From: Xanthomonas campestris pv. phormiicola
GTDB taxonomy: Bacteria > Pseudomonadota > Gammaproteobacteria > Xanthomonadales > Xanthomonadaceae
Direction of reading: 5' to 3'
Assembly: GCA_025666215.1 (NCBI GenBank)
Contig: CP102593.1
Span: 4,539,001 to 4,603,000 of the forward strand
Length of the DNA: 64,000 nucleotides
The notes beneath the pieces are model-generated. The model made no database searches and was not told the DNA's origin. It worked only from the letters and a program-made list of their open reading frames with translations. Every line of letters starts with the position of its first letter. Within the stretch, counting starts at the first letter, position 1. The position numbers were made by a program, and so were the translations under genes. Positions 61,685-64,000 of this stretch are shown here, piece after piece.

Positions 61685-63283
61685 TCAATTGATGTTGCGC
61701 GTGCGCCCTTCCCAGAACGGCCGCCTCAACTCGTTCTTCAGCAGCTTGCCGGCGCCGGAAACCGGCAGGCTCGCGACCACCTCGACGCTTCGCGGGCACT
61801 TGTAACCGGCGACCCGCGTGCGGCAATGCGCAGCGAGTTCCTGCAGGGTGATCGAACAGCCCGGCTTCACGACGACGAATGCGTGGACGGCTTCGCCCCA
61901 TTCCTCGCTGGGGATGCCGATGACCGCGCAGCCCGACACCGCCGGATGGCTGGCGATCGCGTTCTCCACTTCGTTGGAATAGACGTTCTCGCCGCCCGAG
62001 ACGATCATGTCCTTGGCCCGGTCGACGATGAACACATAGCCTTCCTCGTCGACGTAGCCCATGTCCCCGGTGCATAGCCAGCCGGCATCGAACGCGCGTT
62101 CGGTGGCTTCTTCCTGGTTGAGATAACGCCGCATGACATTGGGCCCACGCACCAGGATCTCCCCCACCGTCCCCGGCGCTGCTTCGCCGCCCGTGCCATC
62201 GGCGATCCTCACCAGGGTGTGGCAGAAGCAGCGGCCCGCCGAGCGCAGGCGCCCCTTGGCACGCTGCGACGGCAGGTGCTGGTCCGGCGGCAGCACGCTG
62301 ATCGTCGCGGCGACTTCGGTCATCCCGTAGACCTGGTAGAACGCGACCTGCGGGAATGCCAGCAGGGCACGCTCGATCAGCGCCTCGGGCGCGGGAGACG
62401 CACCGTAGAGCAGATGGCGCACCGAACTCACGTCGGTCGAAGCGAACTGCGAATGATCGATCAGCGCCTGCAGCATGGCGGGCACCAGCAGCAGATCGGT
62501 CAGTCGATGGCGCTGGATCAGGGCCAGCACCGCATCGGGGCGATACGCGGCAAGGAATACGTGGGTCCCGCCCCCAAGCACCTGGCCGGCGGTATTCATC
62601 AGGTCGGCCAGGTGGAACATCGGCGCTGCGTGCAGCGAGATCGCATCGCCGCGGAAGGGGCCCTCGAGCATCAGCCCCATGGCGGAGATCAGCACGCTGG
62701 CATGCGACAGCAGCACGCCCTTCGGCAATCCGGTGGTGCCGCCGGTATAGAACACGCCGAACACGTCCTCGCCGCCCAGTCCTGCATCGTTCACGGGCGC
62801 GCTCGCCGCGATCAGCGTCTCCACGTCCACGCATCCCTCGGGACAGCGGCCGTCGCCGCAGAAGACGACGACACGCAGCTTTGCGCAAGCGGCCAGCAGC
62901 GCGTCGGCCAGACCGGCGAAGCCGTCGTCCAGGAACAGGATCTCCGACTGCGAGTCGTTCAGCGCATGCTGGATCTCGGCCGGGCTCCAACGGAAATTGA
63001 CCGGATTCACGATGGCGCCCGCCCATGGCACGGCGAGGTAGTACTCCAGATAGCGATCGGAATTCAGACCCAACATGGCAATGCAGGTATCGCGCACCGC
63101 ACCGTGCGCGATGAGCCCCGCGGCGAGCCGCGCGACGCGGTCGATCAGTTCGCCATAGCTGCGCTGGCGATCGCCGCAGATCGTCGCGATTCGTTGCGGG
63201 TGCAGGCGAGCGGCGCGATGCAGCCCCTGGGTGAATTGCAGACTGAATTCCGATCGTTCGGTCATGGCTTGGCTGTCCCGCAT
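61685..63283 (-). CDS. AMP-binding acyl-CoA synthetase/ligase
   Basis: A 532-residue ANL-superfamily enzyme that activates a carboxylic acid to acyl-AMP and then acyl-CoA. Motifs are the P-loop FYTGGTTGLPKGVLLSHAS, YQVYGMTEVAATIS, TGDMGYVDEEGYVFIVDRAK, SGGENVYSNEVENAI and the catalytic lysine in SGAGKLLKNELR. It starts five bases after the aldehyde dehydrogenase stop (ATG 63283; ATG 63265 also possible). The pair would turn an aldehyde to an acid and then to a CoA ester. Long-chain or aromatic acids are possible substrates; the exact one is unknown. Confidence 0.9.
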   Translation of the reverse strand: MRDSQAMTERSEFSLQFTQGLHRAARLHPQRIATICGDRQRSYGELIDRVARLAAGLIAHGAVRDTCIAMLGLNSDRYLEYYLAVPWAGAIVNPVNFRWSPAEIQHALNDSQSEILFLDDGFAGLADALLAACAKLRVVVFCGDGRCPEGCVDVETLIAASAPVNDAGLGGEDVFGVFYTGGTTGLPKGVLLSHASVLISAMGLMLEGPFRGDAISLHAAPMFHLADLMNTAGQVLGGGTHVFLAAYRPDAVLALIQRHRLTDLLLVPAMLQALIDHSQFASTDVSSVRHLLYGASPAPEALIERALLAFPQVAFYQVYGMTEVAATISVLPPDQHLPSQRAKGRLRSAGRCFCHTLVRIADGTGGEAAPGTVGEILVRGPNVMRRYLNQEEATERAFDAGWLCTGDMGYVDEEGYVFIVDRAKDMIVSGGENVYSNEVENAIASHPAVSGCAVIGIPSEEWGEAVHAFVVVKPGCSITLQELAAHCRTRVAGYKCPRSVEVVASLPVSGAGKLLKNELRRPFWEGRTRNIN

Positions 63284-63288
63284 CCCGA

Positions 63289-64000
63289 TTACCCGATCCG
63301 GGCGATCACGCTCTTGGTTTCGAGGTAGTGATCGAACACGTCCTCGCCGTTCTCGCGTCCCCAGCCCGATTGCTTGAAGCCGCCGAACGGCATGCTCGGA
63401 TCCGGGCTGAGCTGGGTATTGATCCACACCGTGCCGGCCTGCAGCCGGCGCGCCAACTGGTGTGCCGCGGCGAGATCGCGCGTGTGGATGTGGGCAGCCA
63501 GGCCGTAGTCGCTATCGTTGGCCATCGCCGCGACCTGGTCGAGGTCGTCGTAGGGCGTGGCCATCAGCACAGGCCCGAAGAATTCGTCGCGGAACCCCGG
63601 ATTGGCCGTGTCCTCGGTGACCAGGATGGTCGGTGCGATGTAGTAGCCGGGACGCTGCGCCTGATGCCCTCCGCTGAACACGGCGGCGCCCGCTTTCACG
63701 CTCGCCTCCACCTTGCCGAGCACCGCGTCCAGCTGCACCTGGCTGATCACCGGCCCGAGCAGCGTGGCCGGGTCGAGCGGATCGCCGATCGGCAGCGCCG
63801 CGGCCACCTGCGCGACGCCCTCGAGCACCTTGTCGAACTGCTTGCGCGGCGCGAACAGGCGGGTGCCGGCGAAACAGATCTGCCCCGCGTGCACGAACGC
63901 GGACTGCGCGGCGCCGGGGATGGCGCTTTCCAGGTCCGCATCGGGCAGCAGGATCGTCGGCGACTTGCCACCCAGCTCCAGCGTCACCCGCTTGAGATCC
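63289..64000 (-). CDS. NAD(P)-dependent aldehyde dehydrogenase (5' end outside window)
   Basis: The C-terminal 236 residues of an aldehyde dehydrogenase; the N-terminal half lies beyond the window. It has the catalytic-region motif VTLELGGKSPTILLPDADL, the active-site cysteine in HAGQICFAGTRLF, DEFFGPVLMATPYDD, NDSDYGLAAHIHTRD and the C-terminal MPFGGFKQSGWGRENG. It resembles betaine/phenylacetaldehyde-type ALDHs. The acyl-CoA synthetase gene begins five bases after its stop. Confidence 0.94.
   Translation of the reverse strand, partial: DLKRVTLELGGKSPTILLPDADLESAIPGAAQSAFVHAGQICFAGTRLFAPRKQFDKVLEGVAQVAAALPIGDPLDPATLLGPVISQVQLDAVLGKVEASVKAGAAVFSGGHQAQRPGYYIAPTILVTEDTANPGFRDEFFGPVLMATPYDDLDQVAAMANDSDYGLAAHIHTRDLAAAHQLARRLQAGTVWINTQLSPDPSMPFGGFKQSGWGRENGEDVFDHYLETKSVIARIG

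Overview
The window looks like chromosomal DNA of a Xanthomonas (Lysobacteraceae, Gammaproteobacteria). GC content is very high. The gene content and order are typical of the genus: an rpoD gene whose product carries an acidic insert, the def-fmt-rsmB / lysM-dprA-smg-topA-tsaC block, a lipopolysaccharide glycosyltransferase cluster downstream of rsmB, a copLAB copper operon, and GGGANTC heptamer repeats and GTAG/GTGG-type REP hairpins between genes. I cannot fix the species. No rRNA, tRNA, insertion sequence, prophage or CRISPR array is visible.

Layout. 1-5654: a mannoside-use cluster, with a GH92 alpha-mannosidase (cut by the window edge) divergent from a LacI regulator, a FucP/GluP-type sugar permease and an N-acylglucosamine 2-epimerase/mannose isomerase-type enzyme. 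5879-13621: housekeeping genes rpoD, dtd, a lipid A acyltransferase, a GNAT acetyltransferase, ribA and a paired PH-domain membrane system. 13653-22690 (minus strand): def, fmt and rsmB followed by five surface-glycan genes (GT39, GT1, O-antigen ligase/polymerase, GT2, CDP-glycerol phosphotransferase family). 22828-31053 (plus strand): LysM protein, dprA, smg, two GYF_2-domain membrane proteins, topA and tsaC. 31118-41491: two secreted DUF4124 proteins, the tyrosine-catabolism pair maiA/FAH, rhlE, queD, a phasin with two PhaR-like operators, bioD, a free-methionine sulfoxide reductase, a TfoX-C protein, and a cobalamin riboswitch in front of a btuB-like receptor.

41606-47151 is the most accessory part. 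It holds a LysR regulator divergent from a three-gene operon (dimeric-barrel-like protein, tautomerase-like protein with Pro2, metallo-beta-lactamase-fold hydrolase) that I cannot assign to a known pathway. Then come gph, a second LysR divergent from an NAD(P)-binding reductase, and an internally deleted MBL-fold pseudogene. 47204-53691: dinB, fabA-fabB, oligopeptidase A and a Cds1-like PLP enzyme.

53826-60880 is a copper-homeostasis island. A CueR-controlled P-type Cu(I) ATPase with a small HMA chaperone (minus strand) faces copL-copA-copB (plus strand), so cytosolic export and periplasmic oxidation/sequestration genes share one 0.2 kb divergent control region. 61071-64000: an unknown protein, then an acyl-CoA synthetase downstream of an aldehyde dehydrogenase (cut by the window edge), probably an aldehyde-to-acyl-CoA catabolic operon.

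The least explained features are: (i) heptamer arrays that carry a shared 3' tail and occur as head-to-head pairs, one copy lying inside the copB reading frame; (ii) REP hairpins with a covarying base pair, one of which supplies a stop codon; (iii) a PhaR-like palindrome in the mannosidase promoter that resembles the phasin operators; and (iv) the LysR-linked three-gene operon.
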